From Fodinibacter sp963707895 (lineage in GTDB: Bacteria > Actinomycetota > Actinomycetes > Actinomycetales > Dermatophilaceae): a DNA stretch of 64,000 nucleotides. The stretch covers positions 703,993 to 767,992 of the forward strand of contig CAVPRS010000011.1 of NCBI GenBank assembly GCA_963707895.1. Reading direction: 5' to 3'. Below, piece by piece: positions 46,247-56,570 of this stretch (its first letter is position 1; each line of letters begins with the position of its first letter). The position numbers and the translations under genes are program-made. A model generated the notes under the pieces. The model searched no databases, was not told the origin of the DNA, and was given only the letters and a program-made list of their open reading frames with translations.

Positions 46247-47162
46247 CTAGGCGTTGGCGGCCAGTGCCACGTCCTCGTCGACGAGGTCGGCGTTGAGCTC
46301 GATGGCGGCCGCAGACCCTTCCCCGGCGGCGGTGATGACCTGGGCCCTGGGGTTGGCGACGTTGCCGGCCACCCAGACGCCGGGCACGCTGGTTGCGCCC
46401 GACGGTCCCGCAACGACCCAGCCGGCTTGGTCCATGGCGCAGCCCAGTTGTGCGAGTAGGTCGCTGTTGGGGATGAATCGGGGAGGCACGAACAGTGCAC
46501 GCCCTGGCGATCACCCGGCCGTCATCCATCTGGATTCCTCGCAGCCGGTCGTGCTCGACCAGGGCTTGGCTGACGTCTCCTTCGACGACCTCGATGGCCC
46601 GGGCCTCCAACTGGGCTCTCTGTTCGTCGGTCAGGACGCCCGCGGGCATCACCAGGATGACGTCCTCGGACCACTGTCGGACGATCTGCGCGTACCGCAC
46701 GGATTCCGGCGTTGCGCCCAGGACAGCCAGCGGCTGATCGGCAACCTCGTGTCCGTGGCAGTACGGGCAGTGCAGCACGTCGCGTCCCCACCGCTGGGCC
46801 AGACCGGGGACATCGGGCAGCTCGTCGCGCAGACCGGTGGCCACGAGCACCCTGCGCGCCAAGACCTGAGGCCCGTCGGACAGCGAGACCGTGAACCTCG
46901 TGGGGCTCTCGCCGACCAACCTGGTGACGATGCCCTCGCGGACCTCGCCGCCGTAGCTGCGCACCTCGTGCCGTCCGACCGCGAGCAGGTCTGCTGGCGG
47001 CATGCCGTCGCGCGAGAGGAACCCGTGCATGTGGGCGGCCGGCGCGTTGCGCGGCATGCCGGAGTCCACGACCAGCACACGTCGACGAGCCCGCGACAGG
47101 ACCAACCCCGCAGACAGTCCTGCTGCGCTGCCGCCGACCACCACCACGTCGTATTCGGTCAT
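46247..47162 (-). pseudogene. NAD(P)/FAD-dependent oxidoreductase (thioredoxin reductase-like), frameshifted
   Basis: A flavoprotein of the small thioredoxin-reductase-like group: N-terminal FAD fold VVVGGSAAGLSAGLVLSRA, redox motif CPYC (LHCPYCHGHEV), and C-terminal FAD motif GVWVAGNV followed by TAAGEGSAAAIELN. The literal frame leaves the family at about 46490 (after IARAC), while the next frame continues with LFVPPRFIPNS to the stop at 46247-46249. One extra base restores a 304-residue protein. It diverges from the LAL regulator gene by 94 bp. It may be a working gene with a sequence error. Confidence 0.8.
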
Positions 47163-47244
47163 GTCCGCAGCATGCACCCGGGCGACCCGCCACGTCACCG
47201 CGCCCGAGAGGACCTCGGGCGTGCAGCACCTGCCGGGCCGGCGG

Positions 47245-47250
47245 TACGGT
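47245..47250 (+). promoter_or_regulatory. -10 box of a likely leaderless promoter for the LAL regulator
   Basis: TACGGT, six bases, then GTG 47257. It picks this start over the in-frame GTG 47221. Confidence 0.5.
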
Positions 47251-47256
47251 CGGCTC

Positions 47257-49999
47257 GTGCTACACGGCCGCGAGCGGGAACGCGCGCTCCTTGCCGCCAC
47301 GGTGGATCATGCGCGGGCCGGAACTGCGGACGTGCTGGTCGTCACGGGAGAGCCCGGCGTGGGCAAGACCGCACTGTTGAACGACCTGGTCTCCTTGCAG
47401 CAGGGCGATGGAGGCGCACGCGTGCTGCGGACCGCCGGTGTGGAGTCCGAGTCGCCCCTGCCGTTCGCTGCCCTGCACCGTCTGCTTCGCCCGGTCGTGG
47501 ACTACGACGCGCTGCCGCCACCCCAGGCGAGGGCGTTGCGGGTGGCGTTCGGGCTCGAGGACGGCCCCACCATCGAGTCCTTCCTCGTCGGGGTCGCGAC
47601 CGTGTCGGCACTGACCGAGGCGGCCTCCCTCGAGGCACCTGTCCTGTGTGTGGTCGACGACGCGCAGTGGCTCGACCCGGCGTCCACGGATGCGTTGCTC
47701 TTCGCGGCCCGACAGCTGTCCGCCGACCCGGTGGTCATGGTCTTCGCGGCCCGTTCGGAGGCGTCCGACATGGCGCCCTTCGCTCGCTGAGGGGCTGCCT
47801 GTGCTCCGGCTCGGCGGCCTGACCCGGGAGAGTGCCCGAGAGCTGCTGGGTGAGCACAGCGACGCCCGGCTACCTCCCGACGTCGTCGACCGGTTGGTCC
47901 ACGAGACCGGGGGCAACCCGTTGGCACTGCTTGAGCTGCCCAGCGGCCTGAGCCCGGCCCAGCTGCGCGGGGCTGCGCCGTTGCCCCAGCAGCTGACCCT
48001 GACGGCCGACGTGGAACGAGCCTTCCTGGATCGGTGCCGCCGGCTCGGCGAGTCGGTGCAGACGTTGCTCCTGGTGGCGGCCGCCGACGACACCGGGCGG
48101 GTCGACACGGTCGGTCAGGCGGCCAGCACCATGGGCGTCCAACGAGGGGACTGGCACGACGCCGAACGTGCCGGCCTGCTCAGCGTCACCGGCGACGCCG
48201 TCGAGGTCCGCCACCCTTTGGTCCGTTCGGCCGTGTACCAGGCGGCCACCAGCTTCGAGCGCCGACAGGTACATCGTGCGCTGGCGGACGCGATCGGCGC
48301 GGACAACCCCGACCGGGCCACCTGGCACCGCGCCGTCGCCGCCGACGGCCCCGACACCGACATCGCCGATGACCTGAGCCAGGTCGCACTGCGCGCTGAG
48401 CAGCGTGGTGGTCACGTCGCCGCAGCGGACGCGTTCGAGCGGGCCGCGGCCCTGACGGCTGAGGAGGGGATCCGCGCGGCTCGACTGTTCGGGGCGGCCC
48501 GAACCGCATGGGCGGCCGGGCAGGCCGTCCGCGCACGGGCGCTGGCCGGCTCAGCCCGTGAGCTCGCCACTGACCCACTGCTGCGCGCGGACATCGACCG
48601 GCTCCGCGCTCGCATGGAGATCTACGTCGGCTCCGCAGCCGACGCGCACCGCATCTTCACCGCCGGGGCTCGTGCGGTCGCCGAGAAGGACCATGGCCGC
48701 GCCCTGGAGATGGCCTCGGCTGCCGCCCTGACCCGTACCTACGGCGGCGACAGTGGAGCCGCCCTCCCCGACGACGTGCTGGAGCGCCTGCTGGCTCCGA
48801 CCGATGCCGACACGACCCGCACGGCGTGCCTACGGCTGTTGCTGGGCACCCTCACCGCGTCCGCCGAGCACGACTGGGCTCGAGCGTCGGCCACCCTCGA
48901 GCAGGCCCTGGACACTGGGCGTCTACTCGAAGACTTGGATGTACTGGGCAACCTCGGCAACGCAGCGCTCAACCTCGGTCATGACGAAGGCGCCCAGTTC
49001 TGCTACGCCGCAATGGTGTCCGTGGCTCGCGAGCTCGGCGCAGGGATGGTGGTCATCTACGGTCTGGAACGGCTCTCCTTCGCTCTGCTCCCCGCCGCCG
49101 CATGGACCCAGGTCCGCAGTTCCGCGGACGAGGCACTCACGCTGGCCCGCAGTGTCGGACAGCCCACCCTCACCGCCGCCCCGCTGGCGTGGCTGACGCT
49201 GCAGGCCGCCCTGACCGGCAGCGGCGACTTCGAGCACCACCTGGCCGAGGCCGAAGGGGTCGCCGCGCGGCACGCACTCGGCATCCTCACCGACCCCGTG
49301 CACGACCTGATCCGCTGGGCCAAAGGCACCCGGGCCGCCGCCGCCGGGGACGCGCCGACGGCCCTGCACCACCTGGCCGCGATCCGCGTGCCTGCACTGC
49401 AACGGATGGCGACCGTGGACCGCATCGAAGCGGCGGTGCGTGCCGGCGACCGCGACCAGGCGCTCACCTGGGTGGCCGAGCTCACGCCCTTCGCGACCCT
49501 GACCGGGCAGTCGTGGGCACTCGCCGATGTCGACCTGGGACACGCCCTGACAGCCACGGACCCGGCACGGGCCGCGACGACCTTCGAGTCCGCGCTGCGG
49601 CACTATGCGCACGCCGCCCGCCCCTACGACCTGGCTCGAGCCCGCCTGGCCTACGGAGAGTTCCTGCGCCGCAGCAACCGCCGCGCGGATGCCCGTGGCC
49701 ACCTGCGGTCGGCGTTGGAGACGTTCACTGACCTGGGCGCCTCCCCGCTGATGAGGCGCACCACCGACGAGCTTCGGGCCTCAGGCGAGACGGCCCGCAA
49801 ACGAGACCCGTCCACACTCCTTGACCTCACGCCGATGGAGCGCAAGGTCGCCCAGCTGGTCAGCACCGGCCTGTCGAACAAGGACGTCGCTGCGCAGTGC
49901 TGGGTGTCCCCGCGAACGGTGGCGTTCCACCTGCGCAACGTGTTCACCAAGCTCGGCGTCAGCTCGCGCACCGAACTCGCGCGACTCGACTTCGGCTGA
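47257..49999 (+). pseudogene. Large AAA-LuxR (LAL) transcriptional regulator, one frameshift
   Basis: Corrected length about 913 residues. The N-terminus is an AAA/NACHT-like ATPase with Walker A GEPGVGKTALL and Walker B VLCVVDDAQWLDP; a long TPR-like helical middle follows; the C-terminus is a LuxR helix-turn-helix (LTPMERKVAQLVSTGLSNKD). LAL proteins are usually activators triggered by a small ligand. The first frame stops at 47788-47790 (DMAPFAR), and the next frame resumes with LAEGLPVLRLGGL; one extra base at about 47775-47785 explains it. If real, the ATPase part is cut from the DNA-binding part. It is the best local candidate to bind the 18-bp dyads. Confidence 0.82.
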
Positions 50000-50059
50000 C
50001 GCCTCGCCGGTCCTACCACCTCCGGCGTGACCCCACCGCCTGCCAGGTCCCGGCCGCAT

Positions 50060-50077
50060 CCCGGCCAAATGACCGGG
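50060..50077. promoter_or_regulatory. Dyad copy 3 (CCCGGCCA-AA-TGACCGGG), putative regulator site
   Basis: Same 18-bp build as the copies at 45283 and 45323, with seven of eight arm positions paired. It lies 61 bp after the LAL stop and 107 bp before the DHA2 pump start. Confidence 0.65.
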
Positions 50078-50183
50078 GCGACCGTGCGGCGAGCGGACGA
50101 CGGTGAAAGGCAGCACCGGCACGGCCCATGTCGGCCGGTGCCCACGGCAAAGCCGACCAGCCAGCACCCACGAAGGAGTAGCC

Positions 50184-51723
50184 ATGCACGCCACGCCAGC
50201 CGCCGAACCGCTCGCGGTCGTCACCGCAGCGCCCACCGATTCCACGACGAACGCCCCGGCCGCCGCCCACCACGAGCACACCCCCGCCACAGTCCACGGC
50301 GCTGAGATGCACTCGGAGCCGGAGCCCCGGAAGTCATGGGTCGTCCTCGTCCTCGCCCTCGCCGCCCAGGTCCTGGTCGTACTGGACATCTCCGTGGTCA
50401 ACACCGCCCTGCCCACCATCGGCCGCGACCTCGGCCTGGACGGCTCCCAGCTGGCCTGGGTCGTCACCGCATACCTGATGATGTCCGGCGGGGCGCTGCT
50501 GTTCGGCGGGCGCATCGCCGACCTGCTCTCCCGCAAGTGGGTGTTCCTGAGCGGGGTGGGCGGGTTCACCGCCGCCTCCATCGTCAGCGGTTTCGCAGGC
50601 GGACCCACCGAGCTGATCGCGGCCCGGGCAGCCCAGGGTCTCTCCGCCGCGCTGCTGACCCCGGCCGCGCTGTCGATCATCATGACCACCTACTCCGGTG
50701 CCCAGCGCCGCACCGGCCTGGCAGTGTGGGGGGCCGTCGGGTCCCTCGGCGTCGCCGCGGGAGTGCTGCTCGGCGGAGCCCTGACCACCTGGGCCGGCTG
50801 GCAGACCATCTTCTGGATCAACGCACCCATCGGCGCCATCGCCTTCCTCGTCGGCCTCAAGGTCATCCCCGGCGTCCGCACCGCGCGGCCCGCCTTGAAC
50901 CAGTTCGACCTGGCCGGCGCCGCCACCGTCATCGGCAGCCTCGCCGCGCTCATCTTCGCCCTCGGCGCCACCGAACAGCACGGCTGGCTCTCCGCACCAG
51001 TACTCCTCTCGCTGGCCGGGTTCATGCTGCTGGCAACCGCATTCGTCGTTCTTGAGCGGCGCACCGCCAGCCCCCTGGTCCCACCCCACACCTGGAAGGT
51101 CAAGTCCCTGGTCTCCGGCACCACCGTGATGCTCGGCGTCACCGGCATCCTCGTCGGGACCGTGTTCCTCACCTCGATCTTCGTGCAGACCGTCATGGGC
51201 TACTCCGCCATCCGCGCCGGCCTGGCCTTCGTCCCGTTCGCCCTCGCCATCACCGATCGGAACCGTGCTCGCCAAGCACGCGCTTGGCCACGGCACTCCG
51301 CGGGCCATCGCCGCCCTCGGCCTGCTCCTGGTCACCGGCGGAGCGGTCCTGCTGGCCCAGGCCTCCTCCGATGCCTCCTTCGCCACCAACGTGCTGCCCG
51401 GCCTGAGCATCATCGGGCTGGGCGTCGGCATGGTGTTCGTCCCGGTCTCGGTCACCGCACTGGCCGGCATCCCGCCGCAGCACGCCGGCCTGGCCTCCGG
51501 ATTCCTCATGACCGGGCACGAGGTCGGCGCCGCCCTCGGCGTCGCCGTCATCTCAGCGATCGCAAGCACCGGCGGGAACCTGACCAGCGCCACCGGTGTC
51601 GTGGACGGCTTCCCTCGCGGCTTCCTCGCCGCCGCCGTCATCGCCGCCGCGCTTGCCGGCTTCGCCTACCTGAGGATGCCAGCCGAGCGAGCCGACGGTC
51701 CCGCCATGCACATGCACCACTGA
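50184..51723 (+). pseudogene. MFS transporter, DHA2/EmrB type, one frameshift
   Basis: A 14-helix drug exporter of about 512 residues after correction, with a His-rich extended N-terminus (about 45 residues) and C-terminal HMHMHH-like His cluster. Helix 1 has LVVLDISVVNTALPTIGRDL, and GGRIADLLSRKWVF is the motif-A loop. The first frame departs at about 51250 (FALAITDRN); the next frame restores IGTVLAKHALGHG and the last four helices. One extra G explains the break. GAAGGAG precedes ATG 50184. It is followed by a strong terminator, and dyad copy 3 sits upstream. The His-rich ends suggest possible metal binding; that is inference. Confidence 0.82.
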
Positions 51724-51733
51724 CCAAACCCAC

Positions 51734-51773
51734 GCCAGGTGTCCGCGGGCAGCACCGACCGCGGACACCTGGC
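51734..51773 (+). terminator. Terminator after the DHA2 pump gene
   Basis: A 15-bp perfect stem (51734-51748 with 51759-51773) and a 10-base loop, starting ten bases past the stop. The following fusion-hydrolase gene therefore probably has its own promoter in the 125-bp gap. Confidence 0.8.
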
Positions 51774-51897
51774 ACCCCGGTTGGCTGCGAATCGTTGCGG
51801 CCACCCTCGCCCCGCAATGAAGAGCAGGAAGCATGTCCAGCCACCTATCCCAACTGCCCACATCCGCCACCACCGCAAGCCCAGAAAAGGCCTGATC

Positions 51898-54177
51898 ATG
51901 ACCAGCGCGATCACCAGTTCAAGCACACCTTCAACCGTCAGCACGATGCCTTCGGATTCGCTGAAACGAGCTGCTGTCATGACCCAACTGTCCACGGTCG
52001 CCGCCCCCACCTCCACCACACCTGCGCCATTGCTGCCGGTCGTCGAGAAGCCGAATCCCCGGACCTCAAGAAGCGTGCTTCGCACTGCCGCCGCGGTCGT
52101 CCTGCTCTTGTGCTGGGTCGCTGTTGCCCTGCTCTGGACGCAGCGTGTCGTCCCACTGGCTCTGCTGGCGTGCCTCCTGCTTGTGGTCTTCCGCGTCGCC
52201 GTCCTGAGGCGCCCGGCCCGGCGGGTGTGGAGCGATGACAGGGTGCGGCGCAGCAGCAGCTGGCGCAGCAAGGCCTTGATGGTGCTGGTGCCAGTTATGT
52301 TGGTGGCCGTCGCTCTTGGGCAGTCGAGCGGGTCCTGGATGGACGACAGCTGGAGCGTGCTCCTGCTCGCCGGGTTGCTACTCGTGGTCGGTGTCGCGTC
52401 GCGGCGGCTGCTGCTGACCCTGGTCGTCGCATCCGTCACGGTTCTAGCGGCCTCCGCGGCCTTGGCGCCCAGCCTGGCAACAACCCAGAGCGGGGATCCC
52501 GACCTGACCGGCCAGCTACAGGGTCTGGCCGACGACGGGGCACTTCAGGGGTTTCACGACCTGGCTGTCTCCGAGGTCGACCTGTCAGCAAGCGAACCGG
52601 TGCGGGAGGCCACGATCGGCTCGATGAGCGCGTCGTCACCGATGGAGGTCGGCTCCATCACCAAGGCACTGACCGGGCTGGTCGTAGCCGACTCGATCAC
52701 CCGCGGAGAGCTGTCCCTAGAGGCGCCAGTCTCGACCTACCTGCCCGAGCTCACCGGTTCCCCAGCCGGGACGGTAACGATGCGTGAGCTCATCACCCAC
52801 AGTGGCGGGTACCCCCAGTTCGGTGCCAGCTCGATGCGCCGCGCCATCCTCAACGGCCCGGTCGGCGCACAGTTCCTCACCACCGACCGGGCCGGGATGC
52901 TGGCCGAGGCCCGAGAGGCCACCCTGTCCACCCGAGGAAGCTACGCGTACTCCAGCCTGGGGGCCGCCGTCGCCGGGCAGGCCGCCGCCGCGGCGGCCCG
53001 CTTGCCCTATGCCGAGCTGATGCGCACGCGACTGTTCGCGCCGCTGAAGATGACGAGCACCTCCATCCCCACCACCACGCCCGCGGTGATGCCCGGACGC
53101 TCCGCGTCAGGGCTACCGACCCAGACCTGGTACGTGGACGGCTACGCCCCCGCGGCCGCCGCCGTGTCCACGACGCACGACCTGACGCTGTTGGCAACCG
53201 CGCTCCTAGATGGAACGGCGCCAGGACTAGGCGCACTTGATCCACTGCTGGCCGGTGACAGCAGCAACACCCAGGTGGGGGCCTTCTGGCAGGTGTCCCA
53301 CTGGGGCAACGGCCAAACCATCACGTGGCACAACGGCCAGACCAGTGGGCACACGGCCTACCTTGGGCTGGACCGTGCCGCAGGCAAGGCAGTCATCGTC
53401 CTGTCCGACGTGGCCCGCGACGACGTCACCGACCTCGGCGTCCGCCTGCTCTCGCAGACCCCCACACCACCCCCGCCCGCGGCCGACCTGTACCGCATCG
53501 GCCAGGAGACGCTGCACCTGCAGTGCCAGGGCATCGGCAGCCCGACCCTGGTCATGCTGGCCGGGCAGGGCGACAACACCAGCACGTGGCGTGAACTGCG
53601 GACCCGGCTGGGACCCAATGTGCGAACCTGCGCCTGGGACTACCCCGGAACGGGCAGCTCCACCGGCCTCTCGATGATGACCGCTCAGCGCGCAGCAACT
53701 GCGCTCGAAGCGACGTTGCGGGCCGCGGGCATACCCGGCCCGGTGGTGCTCGTGGGACACAGCATCGGGGGCCTGACCACCCGGCTCTTCGTCGGGCAGC
53801 ACCCGGACGAGGTCGCCGGGGTCGTCCTCTTCGACCCGACCGTCGCCGAGTTCGCCCGAGACTTCGACCAGGCCGAGTTCCGTCCCGGCTGGGACGGAAC
53901 CACCAGCGCCGACCAGGTCGAGCACGTGACCCGCTGGCCGGACATCCCCGTGCAGATCCTGCGCCACGACCCAGCCGTCTACGCCGCGAACGGCACCTGG
54001 GACACCGACGTCGAAACCCGCTGGGCAGCCGGCCAGGACAGCCTTGCCGCACTTAGCCCCCGCGGCCATGTCACCGTCATCCCCGGCGCAGGGCACTACA
54101 TCTACCGCGACGCGCCAGAAGCCGCAGCCACCGCTATCACGACCGTCCTCGCACAAGCCGCGGAGGACCAGCCCTAA
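51898..54177 (+). CDS. Membrane protein fusing a beta-lactamase/PBP-like serine hydrolase to an alpha/beta hydrolase
   Basis: A 759-residue protein. About four hydrophobic segments lie within residues 60-195. A class C beta-lactamase-like domain follows (about 205-510): SxxK motif Ser253-Ile-Thr-Lys256, tyrosine motif YSS near 349-351 and HNG near 478-480 in place of KTG. The last 240 residues are an alpha/beta hydrolase with DYPGTGSS, nucleophile Ser622 in GHSIGG and a late catalytic His (GAGHYIY). Both catalytic sets look complete. ATG 51898 follows AAAAGG. Two different serine hydrolases in one chain is unusual. Both domains probably face outward; the substrate is unknown (beta-lactam, peptide or ester). 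Confidence 0.85.
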   Translation: MTSAITSSSTPSTVSTMPSDSLKRAAVMTQLSTVAAPTSTTPAPLLPVVEKPNPRTSRSVLRTAAAVVLLLCWVAVALLWTQRVVPLALLACLLLVVFRVAVLRRPARRVWSDDRVRRSSSWRSKALMVLVPVMLVAVALGQSSGSWMDDSWSVLLLAGLLLVVGVASRRLLLTLVVASVTVLAASAALAPSLATTQSGDPDLTGQLQGLADDGALQGFHDLAVSEVDLSASEPVREATIGSMSASSPMEVGSITKALTGLVVADSITRGELSLEAPVSTYLPELTGSPAGTVTMRELITHSGGYPQFGASSMRRAILNGPVGAQFLTTDRAGMLAEAREATLSTRGSYAYSSLGAAVAGQAAAAAARLPYAELMRTRLFAPLKMTSTSIPTTTPAVMPGRSASGLPTQTWYVDGYAPAAAAVSTTHDLTLLATALLDGTAPGLGALDPLLAGDSSNTQVGAFWQVSHWGNGQTITWHNGQTSGHTAYLGLDRAAGKAVIVLSDVARDDVTDLGVRLLSQTPTPPPPAADLYRIGQETLHLQCQGIGSPTLVMLAGQGDNTSTWRELRTRLGPNVRTCAWDYPGTGSSTGLSMMTAQRAATALEATLRAAGIPGPVVLVGHSIGGLTTRLFVGQHPDEVAGVVLFDPTVAEFARDFDQAEFRPGWDGTTSADQVEHVTRWPDIPVQILRHDPAVYAANGTWDTDVETRWAAGQDSLAALSPRGHVTVIPGAGHYIYRDAPEAAATAITTVLAQAAEDQP

Positions 54178-54291
54178 GCGCTCAAGGGCGCAGTCGGCGA
54201 TGTGACCCGACCGGTCCGCGACGACATTGCCCATCCTGCAAAGTGCGCAGTTCGTGATCCCGCAACAACGCTCTGCGGCACACTTCGCATC

Positions 54292-54693
54292 ATGGCGGCT
54301 CGGGATGTGATTGCGCAGGCGGTGGTCGCCGCAGTGCTGGGCGGAATCGTAGGTGCCGGAGCGGTGGTTGCCCTTGCCCACGCCAGTCCAGCGATGCTCG
54401 CTGCAGCGCCCGGACCCGCTGGACCGAGCGGTGCCACTGGGTATCCCGGTCCAATAGGTCCGTCAGGGTCGCCGGGACCGAGTGGCCCACCGGGTCTGAC
54501 AGGTCCCCGGGGTTCTGCAGGCACTGTGGGGCCGGCGGGTCCGGGAGCGGCCTTGTCTTCCGTGGTCGTTGACGGCTCAGCGCAGTGCCCCACAGGCACC
54601 ACCCACTGGATGACGGTCTATGCGCTTGGCGAAAGCGCAATCGGCTCGCCAGGAAACCTGAGCAGGACAGTTCCCCTCAGGGTCTGCCGCTGA
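54292..54693 (+). CDS. Membrane-anchored collagen-like (Gly-X-Y) protein
   Basis: A 133-residue protein with an N-terminal membrane or signal segment (VIAQAVVAAVLGGIVGAGAVVALAHA), then about 15 Gly-X-Y triplets rich in Pro (about residues 43-88), then a short globular C-terminus with two Cys. Collagen-like repeats form triple helices in bacterial surface proteins. ATG 54292 is chosen because the upstream extension to 54202 is polar and would bury the hydrophobic start; no clear ribosome site is seen, so a leaderless mRNA is possible. It lies 114 bp after the fusion hydrolase on the same strand. Confidence 0.72.
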   Translation: MAARDVIAQAVVAAVLGGIVGAGAVVALAHASPAMLAAAPGPAGPSGATGYPGPIGPSGSPGPSGPPGLTGPRGSAGTVGPAGPGAALSSVVVDGSAQCPTGTTHWMTVYALGESAIGSPGNLSRTVPLRVCR

Positions 54694-55080
54694 GGCAGCG
54701 CCCGGCTTGAGGGGACGCTTGTCCTCGGCGGCGCCGTTGCGGCGATGAGACGGAGTGTGCGGGCGCAGATGCGGAGCTGGAGGCGACAACCTCCTTGGGG
54801 GCGGCTAGTCGTTGCTCGTCGGATGCCATGTGCCTCAAACTCGGGTGCATGATCGCCGCAACGACGGCCGCAACAGGTGACGGCATATCACCCTGGTGGG
54901 CACTCGTTCTGCCCCTTGTCGGTGTAGTCCTAGGGAGCGTCGGACATGGGGAATCGGCATCTACGGTTCACGGACGGAGCGCAGGCATGCCGAGCGAGAC
55001 AGGTTGCTCGATGCTGGACTGGAACTGCTTGACGGTGCCTCTGGTTGATGTCGGTTGCGCCGCCCGCTCAGATAGGTGCC
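54694..55080 (+). other. Gap with a possible broken small membrane-protein gene
   Basis: No intact gene. At about 54880-54950 one frame reads a membrane helix (ISPWWALVLPLVGVVLGSVG). At 54975-55050 another frame reads a charged helix (RRHAERDRLLDAGLELLDG). This order, helix then charged coiled region, recurs in small membrane-anchored actinobacterial proteins and may belong with the 55081 reading frame as one frameshifted gene. Confidence 0.3.
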
Positions 55081-55419
55081 ATGGGCGACCAGTACGCGGG
55101 CTTGGTCCCGCTGACCGCCGAGCAGGAGGCGGCGCGTGCTGCCCGAGCGTCGGCCCAAGCACGCGTGCGTGTTGCTCGATCCCGGGTGCGGCTGCTCGGA
55201 AGTGACGCCCTCGCACCGGTGGCTGAAGAGGTGTCTGCAGGGGATGCGGAGGCGATGCTCGCGTTTGAGGCTCAGTTGGACCCGAAACTAAAAGAGATCG
55301 TGGTTGAGCGACCCTTCAGTCGAACTTGGATGTCCCCGGGCGCTGGGGGTAGCGGGTCCCTGACGCAACCGAGAGACGCAAGGGGAAGACGATCATCAGG
55401 GTCCGTTCATAAGGACTAG
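55081..55419 (+). CDS. Hypothetical helical protein, possibly the C-terminal part of a broken gene
   Basis: A 112-residue frame from ATG 55081. Residues 8-75 are an Ala/Arg-rich predicted helix (EQEAARAARASAQARVRVAR, then DAEAMLAFEAQLDPKL); the last 30 residues look random. No family recognised. It may join the membrane helix encoded at about 54880 in another frame. Confidence 0.35.
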   Translation: MGDQYAGLVPLTAEQEAARAARASAQARVRVARSRVRLLGSDALAPVAEEVSAGDAEAMLAFEAQLDPKLKEIVVERPFSRTWMSPGAGGSGSLTQPRDARGRRSSGSVHKD

Positions 55420-55590
55420 TGGTGCGAGCGGTCGTGCCGGCAAGAGAGCGTTCCTCGCGGCGATGAGTCGCACCCTCCTGGGGCATCAGCGGGTAGCTTC
55501 TGCGGTTTCTCTGGGGTCAGCCGAGCGGGAGTGCCCAAGGCACCGGCCCGCGAGAGGTTCCCGATTTGGAGTTCGAGGTATTTCGATGCA

Positions 55591-55614
55591 CAGTATCTGT
55601 AAGTGAAGATACTG
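55591..55614. promoter_or_regulatory. Operator dyad upstream of the quinone reductase operon
   Basis: CAGTATCT-8 bases-AGATACTG, a perfect 8-bp inverted repeat, AT-rich, 25 bp before GTG 55639. This is the size and place expected for a MarR- or HxlR-type site; a MarR gene is the last gene of the same unit. Confidence 0.65.
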
Positions 55615-55638
55615 CACTGAGAGGAAGCGAGTGCGAAC

Positions 55639-56570
55639 GTGACCACGACCTACCGCGCAGCGGTTGCCCGCCGATTCGGCCCGCCCGACGTCCTGCGCGT
55701 CGAGGACCTGCCCGTCGGCGCCGCTGGCGCCCGGGCACCATCCGGGTCGCCGTCCGCGTCGGCGGGGTGAACCCCGTCGACGCGACGATCCGCTCCGGCT
55801 CGTTCGGTGGGGGCACGCCCGTTCGTCCCGGGCACCGAGTTCGCGGGCGTGGTCGTCGAGCTCGGCGCCGGCGTCACGGGTGTCTCGGTCGGTGACGAGG
55901 TCGTCGGGTTCGGCACGCCGGGCTCGGACGCCGACCTGGTCGTCTCGACGCCGGACCGCGTGGTGGCCAAGCCGGCGAACCTGTCCTGGGAGCTCGCGGG
56001 TGCGGTCGGGGCGGTCGGGCAGACGGCCCTGACGGTGCTCGACGCGTTGGCTCTCCCGCGGATGCGCCCGTCATCGTGCACGGCGGCTCCGGCGGTGTCG
56101 GCACGATGCTCGTGCAGCTGCTGGTGGCGGCCGGGAACCCGGTGGTCGCCACGTCGAGCGCGGCGCGCGCCGACTACCTCGCGGGTCTCGGCGCGACGCC
56201 GGTGGTCTACGCCGACCTGCCCGCCCGGCTCGACATCGAGCACCCGAACGGCTTCGCCGCCTCGATCGACCTCGCCGGCAGCGCCGCAGGCGGGCGAGAT
56301 CGGCGTCGCGGTGCGCGGGCCGGCGGCAAGGCCGTCACCATCGTCCCCGCGACCACCCAGAGCCACGGGATCCCGCTGATCCAGGTGCAGCGGTCGCAGG
56401 CCCGCCTGACGCGCCTGCTCGCCGACGCCGCCGACGGCACGCTGCAGATGCCGGTCGAGACGCTGCCGCTCAAGGAGATCGTCGAGGTGCACCGCCGCCT
56501 CGACGCCCGTCACGCGGTCGGCAAGACCGTCCTCGACCTGTCCGACAACCCGCACCTCCCGGAGGCATGA
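55639..56570 (+). pseudogene. Quinone oxidoreductase / NADP-dependent zinc-less alcohol dehydrogenase (MDR), multiple frameshifts
   Basis: Pieces of one MDR-type protein appear in order but in different frames: YRAAVARRFGPPDVLRVEDL; TIRVAVRVGGVNPVDATIRSG; FVPGTEFAGVVVELGAGVTG; the NADP-binding VHGGSGGVGTMLVQLLVAAG; and LTRLLADAADGTLQMPVETL to LPEA. At least six single-base changes are needed (near 55715, 55730, 55805, 56065, 56295 and 56320). The total span fits a 309-residue protein, so nothing large is lost. The stop overlaps the next gene. Either the locus is decaying or sequence quality is poor here. A dyad operator precedes it. Confidence 0.8.
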
